Source: Treponema sp. (GTDB lineage: Bacteria > Spirochaetota > Spirochaetia > Treponematales > Treponemataceae). From it: a stretch of 51,211 bases of DNA. Shown in pieces: positions 27,093-36,938 of the stretch (its first letter is position 1; every line of letters starts with the position of its first letter). Position numbers and translations under genes: made by a program. The stretch covers positions 1-51,211 of the forward strand of contig JAFZOJ010000020.1 in NCBI GenBank assembly GCA_017550685.1. The letters run 5' to 3'. The notes beneath the pieces were generated by a model. The model had not been told where the DNA came from. It was given only the letters and a program-made list of their open reading frames with translations, and made no database searches.

Positions 27093-29054
27093 ATGAAGAA
27101 GATTGGTGTAATAATACCTACATTCAACATCGAGTATAGTTCAGAATTTTTGAATGGTGTTTACGACTTTTATCAGGGAAAAGATGTGAGCGTTGTTTTT
27201 GCTCAGACAAAGCTTCCCCACAGTACCGTAGGCGTGTACGATTATCAATACTGGTCGGCTTCTGAACTCCTTTTTTCTCAGGAAATGGACGCTCTTATCG
27301 TAGCTTCAGGTGTTTACTGCGCAAGCATGAACCAGAAAGACCTGGAGGACGAACTTAATAAATTTGGCCGTCGTCCTGTAATTTCAACTGCCATTCCTTT
27401 AAATCTTACCAATTCCTATGCAGTTCTTGCAGACTGTAAATCTTCATATATGGATGTAGTTTCGCACCTTAAGAATGTTCACGGGTGTAAAAAAATTGCA
27501 TTCCTTTCTGCTGCGGCAACAGGCTCCGAAGAAGCAATTGAACGACTTAATTCCTTCCGCGAGGCAATGGCTGCCAACAAGCTCAAGTTCAACGAAAAGT
27601 TCCTGTTCGAAGGCAAGTTTACAGATTTTGATGTAGAAGATGCCATGAGAAAGGTTCTTAAAACCAAGGCCGACGTTCAGTTTGATGCAGTTGTTTCTGC
27701 AAATGATATGATGGCAATCGGCTGTTACCGCGTTCTCAAAGATCTGGGGCTTACCATTCCGACCGACGTAAAAGTAATAGGCTTTGATGATGCACAGTTT
27801 GCAAACTATTCCAACCCAAGACTTTCTTCTATAAATCAGAATATCTACAAACAGGGTTATGATTGTGCCAAGGCTGCCTTTGATGTCTTAAACGGCGAAG
27901 ATGTTCCTCGCATAATTTATTCAGAGCTTCAGCCAAAGTTCCGTCAGTCCTGCGGTTGTGTTTCCCGCGAATGTCTGGACAATATTTACAAGGATAGAGA
28001 AGGCAACGTTTTAAGCGAAGAAAATACCAAGCTGACCCGCCTGGGCCAGTACATGAACGACCTTGATGAGAAGAACAACATCATCATTCTTCTGGATATA
28101 CTTAAAGGTGCAAACACCATACGACAGTTTTACTATAACCTCAAGCATATAATTCATCTGTGTGCCATGGACGACATGACAATCAATCTTTATCCGGCTC
28201 CAATGTATATGGATGCCCACGAAGATTTTATCATTCCGGAAAAGATGGAGCTTTCCATGTATTCGGATATCGTTGCAAACAGAGAAGATTTTAATCCTTC
28301 AATAAAGTTTAATCCGTCCAAGCTCATTTTTGCCGAGCACGAAATTGCAGAAAAGCCCGGCCTTTATATTCTTCATCCTATTTTCTCCGGTGAAACAAAC
28401 TACGGTTATCTTATCTGCCGCATAAACAAAAATAAATTTGCAGACTACAGTATTTACCTTAAGATAATCATCAACGCAATTGCTTCTACAATTGAATATA
28501 CAAACAAGCTCATTGAAACAGAGCAGCTTACAAATAAATACACCGAGCTTCAGGAAGACAACACAACTCTTACAAAGCAGTCTAAGACCGACGATCTTAC
28601 CGGTGTTTTGAACAGACGCGGCTTTTATGAATTTGGTCAGCGCACCCTGGATATTATTCAGGAAATGGAGCATGCCGGAATTGTATTCTACGCCGACATG
28701 GACAACCTCAAAAAAATCAACGATTCGCACGGCCACGACATGGGCGACCAGGCAATCAAGCTTTTGGCAGATGTTCTTAGAAATGTGTTCCGTTCCAATG
28801 ATGTTATCGGAAGACTTGGCGGCGATGAATTTGGTATTGTTGCTCCGGGTATGGTTTTGGAGCATGTTCCTCTTATCCGCAAAAAAATTGACGAAACCTG
28901 TAAAAAAGAATCAAAACGCCTGAAAATGCCTTTTACTCTTTCTGTCAGCGTTGGTTATGCCGACCTTGAAAAGTCTTCGCTTTTAAAGCAGCTTATGGCT
29001 CAGGCAGACGAAATGCTTTATAAAGAAAAGAGAAAAAAGCATGGCAGAAGATAA
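27093..29054 (+). CDS. LacI-type sensor domain fused to an active GGDEF (diguanylate cyclase)
   Basis: A 653-residue cytosolic protein without signal peptide or transmembrane helix. Residues 1-290 match the sugar-binding half of LacI-family regulators (GVIIPTFNIEYSSEFLNGV; AVVSANDMMAIGCYRVLKDL; KVIGFDDAQFANYSNPRLSS) but lack the DNA-binding headpiece. A middle region and a coiled segment (475-498) lead into a GGDEF domain: DDLTGVLNRRGF at 500-511, GGDEF at 576-580 and I-site R-S-N-D at 567-570, so cyclase activity and product inhibition look intact. It should convert binding of a cytosolic sugar-like ligand into c-di-GMP. A paralogue with a broken active site lies at 31299. Its end overlaps pcrA by 14 bases. 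Confidence 0.85.
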   Translation: MKKIGVIIPTFNIEYSSEFLNGVYDFYQGKDVSVVFAQTKLPHSTVGVYDYQYWSASELLFSQEMDALIVASGVYCASMNQKDLEDELNKFGRRPVISTAIPLNLTNSYAVLADCKSSYMDVVSHLKNVHGCKKIAFLSAAATGSEEAIERLNSFREAMAANKLKFNEKFLFEGKFTDFDVEDAMRKVLKTKADVQFDAVVSANDMMAIGCYRVLKDLGLTIPTDVKVIGFDDAQFANYSNPRLSSINQNIYKQGYDCAKAAFDVLNGEDVPRIIYSELQPKFRQSCGCVSRECLDNIYKDREGNVLSEENTKLTRLGQYMNDLDEKNNIIILLDILKGANTIRQFYYNLKHIIHLCAMDDMTINLYPAPMYMDAHEDFIIPEKMELSMYSDIVANREDFNPSIKFNPSKLIFAEHEIAEKPGLYILHPIFSGETNYGYLICRINKNKFADYSIYLKIIINAIASTIEYTNKLIETEQLTNKYTELQEDNTTLTKQSKTDDLTGVLNRRGFYEFGQRTLDIIQEMEHAGIVFYADMDNLKKINDSHGHDMGDQAIKLLADVLRNVFRSNDVIGRLGGDEFGIVAPGMVLEHVPLIRKKIDETCKKESKRLKMPFTLSVSVGYADLEKSSLLKQLMAQADEMLYKEKRKKHGRR

Positions 29055-31257
29055 GCTTGAACAATACTTATCTGTCCTTAATCCTCAGCAGAGGCAGGCA
29101 GTTGTTCATGAAGGCTCTCCGCTGCTTATTCTGGCAGGTGCCGGTTCCGGAAAAACCCGCGTAATCACAACAAAAATTGCATATCTCATAGGTAACAAAA
29201 ACGTAAATCCTTATTCCATTCTTTCGGTAACATTTACAAAAAAAGCCGCAAACGAAATGCGCGAACGAGCCGTTGCAATGGAAGCCCAGGCAGCCAAGGC
29301 TCAGATACGAACCTTTCACTCGTTCGGCTCCTGGTTTTTGCGCAAGTATTATGAAGATGCCGGGGTAGAGCAGAACTTTACGGTTTATGATGATGAAGAT
29401 ATGTCCATCCTTATACGCAAGGCAGTTCCGTCTCTGTCGCAAAAGGAATCCCGCCTGGCCGCACATCAGATTGCGCTTGCCAAGGATTACTGTCTTACCC
29501 CTCAGGATGACCTTAGCTTTCTTGCCAGTGATTTTGACATTCAGGATATTTATGCAAAATACGAAGCCCGCCTGCGTTCTACCGGTAACGTAGATTTTGG
29601 CGACCTTATAATGATGCCTGTTACCGTAATGGAGAACTCTCCGCTCATTGCCTCAGACATTCATTCACGTTTTAATGTGATAATGGTGGACGAGTATCAG
29701 GACTCAAACATTGCGCAGTACAAGCTTTTGCAAAAGCTTTCGGGTGTAAAAGAGGGCTATAATAATTATGTCTGCGTTGTCGGTGATGATGACCAGTCAA
29801 TCTATAAGTTCCGTGGTGCAGAGGTTCAGAATATCCTTGGTTTTTCAAAGCAGTTCCCCGGAACCCAGATTATCCGTCTGGAACGCAATTACCGTTCTAC
29901 CTCAAAGATTCTGGATGCCGCAGGAATTGTAGTAGGCAAAAATCAGGACAGACTGGGAAAGACTCTTGTTGCCGACCGTGGAGAAGGTAAGATGCCGGTT
30001 CTTGCTTATGTTCCCGATCAGAATGCAGAGGTTACCTTTTGTTCCGAGCTTATTACCAAGGCAGTTGCAGCCGGCGGCAAGTACAGCGACTGGGCAATTT
30101 TATACAGAACCAACGCTCAGTCCCTTGGCTTTGAAAAGGACTTTTTACACAGACACATTCCGTATGTAGTTGTAGGCTCGCTTAAGTTTTATGAGCGCGA
30201 AGAAATTAAAGACACGCTTGCTTACCTTGCACTTTGTGCAAACCCAAGGGACGAAATATCTTTCAGAAGAATTGTAAATAAGCCATCCCGCGGACTTGGC
30301 GATAAAACTCAGGACAAGATTCTGGAAAAGGCTGTAATCAATAACGCAGACGGAACAACTTCTTATACAAGTCTTTTGCAGGCCTGCCGCGATTGTGCTC
30401 CAGAGCTTTCCAAAAAAGCGGGGGAAGGTGCTCAGGCATTCCTCAAAATTTATGATGAGCTTGTTGCTTCGTTTAATAAATCCAAAAAGCTTTCTGACTT
30501 TATTGAACTTGTCATTAAAAAATCCGGTCTTGATGAATATCACCAGGCAAGCGACGAAATTGAAGGAACCCAGAGGGTTGCAAACCTCCAGGAGCTTATA
30601 AACAGTGCCGTTCCGTATGAATGCAGTGTGGACGGACTTACCGCTTTTTTGGATGCAATAAACCTTGACCGTACGCTTGAGCTTCAGAACGAAGAAGCCG
30701 ATGGAGAGGCCGTTACCCTTATTACATTGCATAATACCAAGGGTCTGGAATATAACCGGGTGGTTATTACGGGGCTTGAACAGGGAGTGTTTCCGCGCGA
30801 GGACAAGCTTGGGGCGGATCTGGAGGAGGAGCGCAGGCTTTTTTATGTGGGCATTACGCGCGCCAGGGATGAACTTTATGTTACCAGCACCGCACAGCGT
30901 ATCCTTTATGGAAGCCTCCGCATGATGAGTCCGAGTATCTTTATTCAAGAATCAGAAGAAGCATTTAAAGTAATAGGACGCAAGCCTTCGGCCTTTGGTT
31001 ACGGCGGTTTTGGAGGCTACGGCGGATACGGCGGACACACAGCTTACGGCGGCTATGGTTCTTCAACCCGCTCAGGCTACACCGGCAAATGGGCGGCAGG
31101 CACAAAACTTTATCACGACGACTACGGCTATGGTGTAGTTACCAAAGCCTATTACAACGAAGGCGAACTGGTCATAGAAGTTCAGTTTGAGTCCGGCGGC
31201 AACAAAAAATTCCTTCCTGAATACCAGAGCAAGGCCCTTCAGATTATAAAGGATTAA
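29041..31257 (+). CDS. pcrA: UvrD/PcrA/Rep family DNA helicase
   Basis: A 738-residue superfamily 1 helicase that unwinds DNA in repair and replication restart. Walker A is AGAGSGKT (32-39), motif II is VDEYQDSN, motif III is VVGDDDQSIYKFRGA, motif IV/V regions include RLERNYRS, and motif VI is VGITRARDEL. The C-terminus has a Gly/Tyr-rich linker (about residues 654-682, YGGFGGYGGYGG) followed by the small PcrA-type tudor-like domain (GTKLYHDDYGYGVVTKAY) that binds RNA polymerase in other bacteria. The start lies 14 bases inside the LacI-GGDEF gene, so the helicase is translated from the same mRNA, an odd partner for a c-di-GMP enzyme. Confidence 0.9.
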   Translation: MAEDKLEQYLSVLNPQQRQAVVHEGSPLLILAGAGSGKTRVITTKIAYLIGNKNVNPYSILSVTFTKKAANEMRERAVAMEAQAAKAQIRTFHSFGSWFLRKYYEDAGVEQNFTVYDDEDMSILIRKAVPSLSQKESRLAAHQIALAKDYCLTPQDDLSFLASDFDIQDIYAKYEARLRSTGNVDFGDLIMMPVTVMENSPLIASDIHSRFNVIMVDEYQDSNIAQYKLLQKLSGVKEGYNNYVCVVGDDDQSIYKFRGAEVQNILGFSKQFPGTQIIRLERNYRSTSKILDAAGIVVGKNQDRLGKTLVADRGEGKMPVLAYVPDQNAEVTFCSELITKAVAAGGKYSDWAILYRTNAQSLGFEKDFLHRHIPYVVVGSLKFYEREEIKDTLAYLALCANPRDEISFRRIVNKPSRGLGDKTQDKILEKAVINNADGTTSYTSLLQACRDCAPELSKKAGEGAQAFLKIYDELVASFNKSKKLSDFIELVIKKSGLDEYHQASDEIEGTQRVANLQELINSAVPYECSVDGLTAFLDAINLDRTLELQNEEADGEAVTLITLHNTKGLEYNRVVITGLEQGVFPREDKLGADLEEERRLFYVGITRARDELYVTSTAQRILYGSLRMMSPSIFIQESEEAFKVIGRKPSAFGYGGFGGYGGYGGHTAYGGYGSSTRSGYTGKWAAGTKLYHDDYGYGVVTKAYYNEGELVIEVQFESGGNKKFLPEYQSKALQIIKD

Positions 31258-31260
31258 AAA

Positions 31261-31289
31261 TAGACAAATCCGTTTTTTCCCCTTATAAT
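31261..31289 (+). promoter_or_regulatory. promoter for LacI-GGDEF gene 2 (leaderless type)
   Basis: TAGACA (31261-31266), 17 bases, TATAAT (31284-31289), then 9 bases to the ATG and no Shine-Dalgarno. This is the most complete of the leaderless-type promoters here. Confidence 0.6.
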
Positions 31290-31298
31290 AATAGTATT

Positions 31299-33260
31299 AT
31301 GAAACGTAATAAGATTAGAATCGGTTTTGTTGCAGATTATCTGAATTCGGAATACTCCGAATGTCTTGTAAGCGGAATTACAACCTGCTGTAAGGAACGT
31401 AATGTAGAGCTTATCATTTATCAGATTGGAAAAATCAGACCTGATGCAAATGCTTCGGGACACGACTATCAGTTTCTGGCAGTATCTTCTCTTGTAAACG
31501 AACACAATGTCGACGGCATTATTATTTCTTCGGGTACCCAGCTGCACGGCATGTCCAAATCTGCCTATACCTCTTATCTGCGTTCATACAAGCCTTTAAA
31601 AATAGTAAGTCTGGCACACGAAATACAGGGCATTCCTTCCATAGTGTGCGATGCCAAAAAAGCACAGGAAGCACTTATCGAATATCTTATTAACGAACAG
31701 GGCTGCAAAAAATTTGGAATTATGACTGTAGAAAGCGATTCCAAAGAAATGAATTCCCGCACCGAAATTGTTAAGGAAGCTCTTAAGAAAAATCACATTT
31801 CGGGTTCAAACATTGTAATCTGGAAAAGCTCTTTCCACTACGCTTCTGCCTACGGGCTTTTAAATGACTATTACACCAAAAAAAAGAATCTGTTTAAGTT
31901 TGATGCAATTATTGCAATGAATGATGACCTTGCCTTTGCCTGTATGGATTTCTGTACCCAGAGAGCCAAGCTCCGCATTCCTAATGATATAGTTGTTACA
32001 GGCTTTGATGATATGCAGAGGGCTTCTTTCTGTACTCCAACCCTTACAACAATAAATCAACAGGTATACTATCAGGGCTACAAGGCCGCACTCACACTCA
32101 TCAATTCCATCAATGCCGAAGAAGTTCCTCTTGTTCAGACCATAGAAGCCAAGGCAATTTTGAGGGAATCTACCGCCAGAAACCTTAAGGGAAAAAAGCA
32201 GTTTTCTGCGGGCGACTATATTACCATGGATTCTTCACAGGAGGATTCGGGCAACAACCGTTATTCTGTAAGCGAATGGTTTAATAAACGCCAGCAGGTT
32301 TTCCAGGCAGCGCAGATGGATGCCTACATCCAGGACGACGTAGCCATAGAAAAAGTAGGTGAGTGCATAACCAAAAAAATAAACATGTTCGGCATTCAGG
32401 CAGCCGCTGTAGTTTTGTACGACCAGCCTGCAGAATTTAAAAAGCCTTTTGATTTCTTTAATCTTCCGGCCAAGGCAAGACTCATTGCCTGCTACGATTA
32501 TTCTTCAGACGCACAACTTACAAAGTTCAAGCATGTAATAGAGTTTAATCCTGCAGAATGCATTATTCCGGAAGGCTACCTTGATTATTCAGGCGAAGGC
32601 CTTATCGTAATGTCATTGTTCCGCAACAATATTCAGTACGGATACATCCTTATGCGCCGCGGTAATTTTGACTCCTGCGTATACGACCTTATTTCCAAGG
32701 CAGTTTCCATCCAGATTGATGAAAGCTTTGAACACTCAATGCGCATAAAAACCAAGGTTGCAATTACCGAAGGCTACAACGTAATAAACGAAGTAACTCA
32801 TATTGATTATCTTACAGGCCTTAAAAACAGCCGCGGCTTTATTGAGCTTGGAGATACCGCCCTTAAATATTCACAGGCAATGGGGCAGAGCGGCCTTATC
32901 CTTTATTTTGACGTAAGAAATCTTAACCGCATAAATGATGAATTTGGACATGCTGCGGGAGACACTGCAATCAAAGCCTTTGCAGAAATCCTCAGACACC
33001 ACTTCCGTTCAAATGATATTATAGCCCGCGTAAACGGAGACAAATTTGCAGTTATAAGTACAGGTCTTACTGTAGATAATTACAAGAAAATCCGCGAAAA
33101 GGTTGCTGATGAATGTAATGAATGGAAGGATTCAAGGGGACAGCCTTTTGATATAGCTGCCTCCTCCTGCTTTGTAATGTTCCCTTCTTTAAAGGATGGT
33201 TACGATATTAACGCTCTCATGGAAAGGGCCGGCCTGTCCATGGAAAAAGAAAAGGCCTGA
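31299..33260 (+). CDS. LacI-type sensor fused to a degenerate GGDEF domain
   Basis: Paralogue of the gene at 27093, with the same length (653 residues) and order: LacI sugar-binding-like domain without DNA-binding headpiece (1-290), middle domain, GGDEF-like domain (about 500-650). The active site is lost. GGDEF reads N-G-D-K-F at 579-583 (Glu to Lys), and the metal-site segment reads FDVRNLNRIND where the active copy has ADMDNLKKIND, so one aspartate is replaced by Arg. The I-site R-S-N-D is kept at 570-573. It may therefore bind c-di-GMP as an effector rather than make it, coupling a sugar signal and c-di-GMP level. It ends 2 bases from the convergent ompA-like gene. Confidence 0.85.
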   Translation: MKRNKIRIGFVADYLNSEYSECLVSGITTCCKERNVELIIYQIGKIRPDANASGHDYQFLAVSSLVNEHNVDGIIISSGTQLHGMSKSAYTSYLRSYKPLKIVSLAHEIQGIPSIVCDAKKAQEALIEYLINEQGCKKFGIMTVESDSKEMNSRTEIVKEALKKNHISGSNIVIWKSSFHYASAYGLLNDYYTKKKNLFKFDAIIAMNDDLAFACMDFCTQRAKLRIPNDIVVTGFDDMQRASFCTPTLTTINQQVYYQGYKAALTLINSINAEEVPLVQTIEAKAILRESTARNLKGKKQFSAGDYITMDSSQEDSGNNRYSVSEWFNKRQQVFQAAQMDAYIQDDVAIEKVGECITKKINMFGIQAAAVVLYDQPAEFKKPFDFFNLPAKARLIACYDYSSDAQLTKFKHVIEFNPAECIIPEGYLDYSGEGLIVMSLFRNNIQYGYILMRRGNFDSCVYDLISKAVSIQIDESFEHSMRIKTKVAITEGYNVINEVTHIDYLTGLKNSRGFIELGDTALKYSQAMGQSGLILYFDVRNLNRINDEFGHAAGDTAIKAFAEILRHHFRSNDIIARVNGDKFAVISTGLTVDNYKKIREKVADECNEWKDSRGQPFDIAASSCFVMFPSLKDGYDINALMERAGLSMEKEKA

Positions 33261-33262
33261 TT

Positions 33263-34615
33263 CTACCAGTCTCTCTGAATGTAAGTAGCTCTTGGACGGG
33301 CGGTAATGTAAACACGTCTGTTCTGGGCGCGGCCTTCTTCCGTATCGTTAGAAGCAATAGGCATTGTTCCACCGTAGGCCTTATAAGTAAAGATTGATCT
33401 GTCTAAGCCTTCGTCAATAAGGGCATCCATAACAGTTTTGGTTCGTTCTACAGAAAGATTAAGCTGACCCACAGGCTTGCCTACATCTGCAGTATGACCT
33501 TCAACTAAAATTGTATAGCCGTCGTCAATCAAAATTTCCTTAAGCTGCTGAGCAATCTGTTCAATGCGTACGTTTTCGCCAGGCAAAAGAACAGGAGAAT
33601 CCGGATAGAAGTTAAGATTGATTGCAAACAAAATACCGTCAATAGTATCCTTTACTTCTACATCAGGAATTGCATTTTCAATAACATATTTTCTTGCAGC
33701 CTCATACTTTGCATAGTAGGTTCTGTCTTTTTCTGCCGAAGCAATCTGGTAAATAAGCTGTTCCTTATCCAGAAGAATTACAACCTTGCCTTCGTTCATA
33801 AGCTTTACGTTTTCCGGCACGGTCAAAATCTTAAGTGCGTCGCTGCGTTTAATTATAGGGTCTGTTCTGTTTATGCCGAATACCTGGGTTGCCTTTATAT
33901 AAAGAGGATCTGAACCAACTCTTTTTGCATAGCGTTCAGGGCTGGTTGAATAATCATAGGCAACAAGTCCCGATTCCTTTATAACCTTAGGGTCTGCCTC
34001 ATTTTTTTCATAGATTATGTTCATGTTTTCATCCCAAAGGGTAGGGAAAAAGCATGCATTTACCGGCGACTGAACAAATTCACCGTGAACAGGAAGCTTT
34101 CCTCTTGCATCAATGATAATTCCTGAATAAGCACGGGAAGCAACTGTATCAATAGGCTCTTCGGGCTGGTAAACGGTTCTGTGATGTACAAGCTTCTGGC
34201 CCAGTTTGTCTACATTAAGTGTGTTTGTTGAATGAAGGCTTGCAGCGTCGTGAGAAAAAACATCAGGAGTTTTGTAGCCGTTTGTAATAAAAAGATAAAC
34301 GTCATCAAGCGAAAGGTCCTGTAAAATTACGGTGTCCTCAAGTGTGTTGGAAGAATCTGCGTATAAACCCAAAAGCGGAGGCTGAATAAGTTCCGGCATT
34401 TTTGATTTGATTAATGCCGAAGCCTTTTTCTTGCCCGAAGGCATTTGAAGTCCTGCTTTTTTAGTATCCAGGTTAAGGTTTGATTTGAACTGTCTTGTAA
34501 CCCAGTTAATTTCACTTGTAGATTCAAGACTTGGTTCTGCCGCAAAAGCACAAACAAGCGGAATTGAAGAAAATAATACTGATAACGCTATGGTTTTAAA
34601 CAAATTCTTTTTCAT
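33263..34615 (-). CDS. OmpA family protein
   Basis: A 450-residue exported protein. The signal peptide is MKKNLFKTIALSVLFSSIPLV followed by CAFAAEPS, and cleavage is likely after AFA. The C-terminal 115 residues are an OmpA-like peptidoglycan-binding domain: LNFYPDSPVLLPGE, VEGHTADVGKPVGQLNLSVERTKTV (split by position 375-385 and 386-399) and NRRVYI. The N-terminal 300 residues are not a recognised barrel and may be periplasmic. It is the third gene of the minus-strand lipoprotein-transglycosylase-OmpA set, 15 bases after the transglycosylase. A role in tethering the outer membrane to the wall is likely. Confidence 0.82.
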   Translation of the reverse strand: MKKNLFKTIALSVLFSSIPLVCAFAAEPSLESTSEINWVTRQFKSNLNLDTKKAGLQMPSGKKKASALIKSKMPELIQPPLLGLYADSSNTLEDTVILQDLSLDDVYLFITNGYKTPDVFSHDAASLHSTNTLNVDKLGQKLVHHRTVYQPEEPIDTVASRAYSGIIIDARGKLPVHGEFVQSPVNACFFPTLWDENMNIIYEKNEADPKVIKESGLVAYDYSTSPERYAKRVGSDPLYIKATQVFGINRTDPIIKRSDALKILTVPENVKLMNEGKVVILLDKEQLIYQIASAEKDRTYYAKYEAARKYVIENAIPDVEVKDTIDGILFAINLNFYPDSPVLLPGENVRIEQIAQQLKEILIDDGYTILVEGHTADVGKPVGQLNLSVERTKTVMDALIDEGLDRSIFTYKAYGGTMPIASNDTEEGRAQNRRVYITARPRATYIQRDW

Positions 34616-34630
34616 TAGTTCATTATCGGG

Positions 34631-35791
34631 TTATTTTGAAGGAATATAAAGAATTTTTCCTATTTTAAGGATGGCATTTTCCTTTATGCCGTTGAGCTCG
34701 CAGATCTGACTTACAGTGCATCCGTACCTGCGCGAGATGCTCCAAAGCGAATCTCCCTGAACAACAGTGTATTTTACAGGAAAATCTATAGGCTCCATTG
34801 TTTCCAGTGCGGCGGCGGCAATAAGCTCTGTACCTGCCGGAAGTCTTATAGAAGATTTTGCCGAAGGATGAGTAAAGCCAAGTATGAACGAAGGATTTAA
34901 TCTTTTAAGCTCTGCAGAATCTATGCGCATGTGCTGGGCAAGAACATTAAGCGAGTAGGCCTTGTCCACAGTAATGTAATCAAAAATGGCATTTTTTTCG
35001 TTGTACAAAACCTCGTATTCTTCCTGATGCAAAGGAATGTCTATGCCAAAGTATTCACAGTTATTTGCCAGATCTGCAATTGCAAGCAGCTTGGGTACAT
35101 AAAGCTTGGTCTGAGCCGGAATAAGGTTTTTGTCGCAAAGATACCAGAAATCCTTTTCTTCTGCTTTTGCAAGGGCACGGGACATTGCACCGGCACCGCA
35201 GTTGTACGCTCCAATTGCAATGAGCCAGTCGCCAAAGTAATCGTAGTTTTCCTTTAGCTTTTTAAGCGCGGCGGCAGTTTCCTTCCAGGGGTCCAGGCGT
35301 TCGTCCACATAGTCGTTGAGCGTGAGCATGGGTTTTACGCTGTTTGCCATAAACTGCCAAAGTCCCAGTGCCCCCGATTTGGATTTGGCATTTGTCTTGT
35401 AGTTTGATTCTACAACCGGCAGGTACTCTAGCTCCGGCGGAAGCTCCATATCTGCAAGTTCTTTCCTTATATAAAGCCTGTAATCTATTGCATTTTCCAG
35501 CGCATTGTAAAGCACCTGCGTCCACTTAGGATCCAGATACTGCTTACGGAAGCGCTCAATTTCTTCCCTCTCGGCCAGTGGGAGGGTAAGAGGATTTTTT
35601 TCAGGTAGAGGAGTTTCCTCCACTATGGTCCCTGGTTCCTCCACCGTGGTCCCTGAGGCTCTCGAAGGGCCATCTTCACCAATCTCCTCGGGGGTGCTTT
35701 CGACAAGCTCAACTACCACATCTTCAACCTCCTGCCCGAACAGGCAGACACACGAGAAAAGAATAAAAATTGCCGGGAGCAGTTTTTTCAT
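34631..35791 (-). CDS. LysM-containing lytic transglycosylase (MltD-like)
   Basis: A 386-residue exported wall hydrolase. The signal peptide runs to about residue 20 (LFSCVCLFGQ). The SLT domain follows: PVVESNY with catalytic Glu128, SGALGLWQFM (139-148) and AIGAYNCGAGAM. One LysM domain ends the protein (residues 340-386, VVQGDSLWSISRRYGCT). It cleaves glycan strands with formation of anhydromuramic ends. ATG 35791 overlaps the stop of the upstream lipoprotein gene (TAATG). Residues 25-62 of the mature N-terminus are a linker built from an R2 repeat (VVVELVEST) and an R1 repeat (GPSRASGTT). Confidence 0.88.
   Translation of the reverse strand: MKKLLPAIFILFSCVCLFGQEVEDVVVELVESTPEEIGEDGPSRASGTTVEEPGTIVEETPLPEKNPLTLPLAEREEIERFRKQYLDPKWTQVLYNALENAIDYRLYIRKELADMELPPELEYLPVVESNYKTNAKSKSGALGLWQFMANSVKPMLTLNDYVDERLDPWKETAAALKKLKENYDYFGDWLIAIGAYNCGAGAMSRALAKAEEKDFWYLCDKNLIPAQTKLYVPKLLAIADLANNCEYFGIDIPLHQEEYEVLYNEKNAIFDYITVDKAYSLNVLAQHMRIDSAELKRLNPSFILGFTHPSAKSSIRLPAGTELIAAAALETMEPIDFPVKYTVVQGDSLWSISRRYGCTVSQICELNGIKENAILKIGKILYIPSK
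35625..35718. repeat. R1 and R2 repeats inside the lytic transglycosylase gene
   Basis: A partial R1 (TGGTCCCTGG, 35626-35635), a full R1 (core CTGAGGCTCTCGAAGGG at 35653-35669) and R2 (GCTTTCGACAAGCTCAACTA from 35697), all in frame. Confidence 0.8.
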
Positions 35792-36846
35792 TAGAGCTTG
35801 TTTCCAAGATAGATACCGGCCCATTCCCAGTTTCCGTTGATATCCGGATCCAGAGGGAAATTAACCTTGCGGAAATAAAGATACCAGGTAGAAATATAAG
35901 TATTCCATCCCCAGGTTTTAAGATATGCTTCGTTTGCGTTGGAAGATTCGTCCAGGGTGTCAGCATAATGAGCCTTTCGGATCATCCAGTTACCCATAGA
36001 AAACTCTTCCTGGGAGTTAGCCGCAGTTTCATCCTGTCTCCACGACATAGAAAAGAAATTAACCTTGGCTTTGTATCGGTCCAGTGCGCGCCAGTCTCTG
36101 TTTGAAATAGCCTTTTTTACGGCATTAACAAGTTCATCAAGGGTTTCAAAGGTCCAGTCCTTGGATGAATTGTTAAAGTCTATAAGGTGACGGGCATTTT
36201 TATAAGCATCAGGTTCACCCGGAATCTGAATTGTGGTTGCATCCGGCTGCTGAAGGAACAGCTCGCAGGCCTTGAGTGCCTGGTCCCACTGGTTGTCATT
36301 TTCGTATTCAAGCGCAAGCCTTAAGTAAAGCTCGGTTGTATTTACGTTCTGAGGAAACTTGTTTATAAGCTCATTAAAATATTTAATTCTGTGGCTTGGA
36401 GTCTTACTGATCTGAATAAGGTTCTGCAGACAGGTAAAATGAATGGAATTTCCCTTAACCAATAGGTCAGGGCAGTTGGCAAGAATCCTGTCAAAATAAT
36501 ATTCGGCAACAGGTTCTGCTCCAAGCGAAAGGTAAGCATGAGCAGTCATAAGCAGCCAGTAGGAGTTGTACATATCATCAGGGTTCTTTTCAACCCATTC
36601 TGTAAGCAAAAGAATTACTCCCTGGTAGTCCTGGGCGGCCAGCAGACTGTTTGCAATCTGGTTTATGATTGTATATCTTTGTTTTGAATCAAGCTTCTGG
36701 GTCTGCAAAAGATAATTAAGCTGTTTCTGAGTTTCTTCGGCAGTATAGGTTGTTGTATAGTTGTTTGGGGTGCACGAAAACATAAAAAATGATAGAAATA
36801 AAACGGCGAGTCCCATAAAAAACGCAGTAAGTTTTTGAAATTTCAT
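35791..36846 (-). CDS. TPR-like lipoprotein
   Basis: A 351-residue lipoprotein with signal peptide and lipobox FMFS|C25. The mature part is helical with TPR-like repeats (LLQTQKLDSKQRYTIINQI, VAEYYFDRILANCPDLL, YLRLALEYENDNQWDQALKA). A C-terminal aromatic segment ends in EWAGIYLGNKL. First gene of the minus-strand operon with the lytic transglycosylase and OmpA, so it may be a scaffold for wall-outer membrane enzymes (inference). No specific family recognised. Confidence 0.7.
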   Translation of the reverse strand: MKFQKLTAFFMGLAVLFLSFFMFSCTPNNYTTTYTAEETQKQLNYLLQTQKLDSKQRYTIINQIANSLLAAQDYQGVILLLTEWVEKNPDDMYNSYWLLMTAHAYLSLGAEPVAEYYFDRILANCPDLLVKGNSIHFTCLQNLIQISKTPSHRIKYFNELINKFPQNVNTTELYLRLALEYENDNQWDQALKACELFLQQPDATTIQIPGEPDAYKNARHLIDFNNSSKDWTFETLDELVNAVKKAISNRDWRALDRYKAKVNFFSMSWRQDETAANSQEEFSMGNWMIRKAHYADTLDESSNANEAYLKTWGWNTYISTWYLYFRKVNFPLDPDINGNWEWAGIYLGNKL

Positions 36847-36938
36847 ATATTTTTAATCTAACATAGTGATTTATTATTGTAAAGATTATTTTTTAAATAT
36901 AGAATAATATAACGATATTTTTTTCTCAAAGGACGCTT

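Noticed and set aside
30145..30948. 267-codon frame antisense to pcrA
   Set aside because: Shadow frame opposite conserved helicase motifs.
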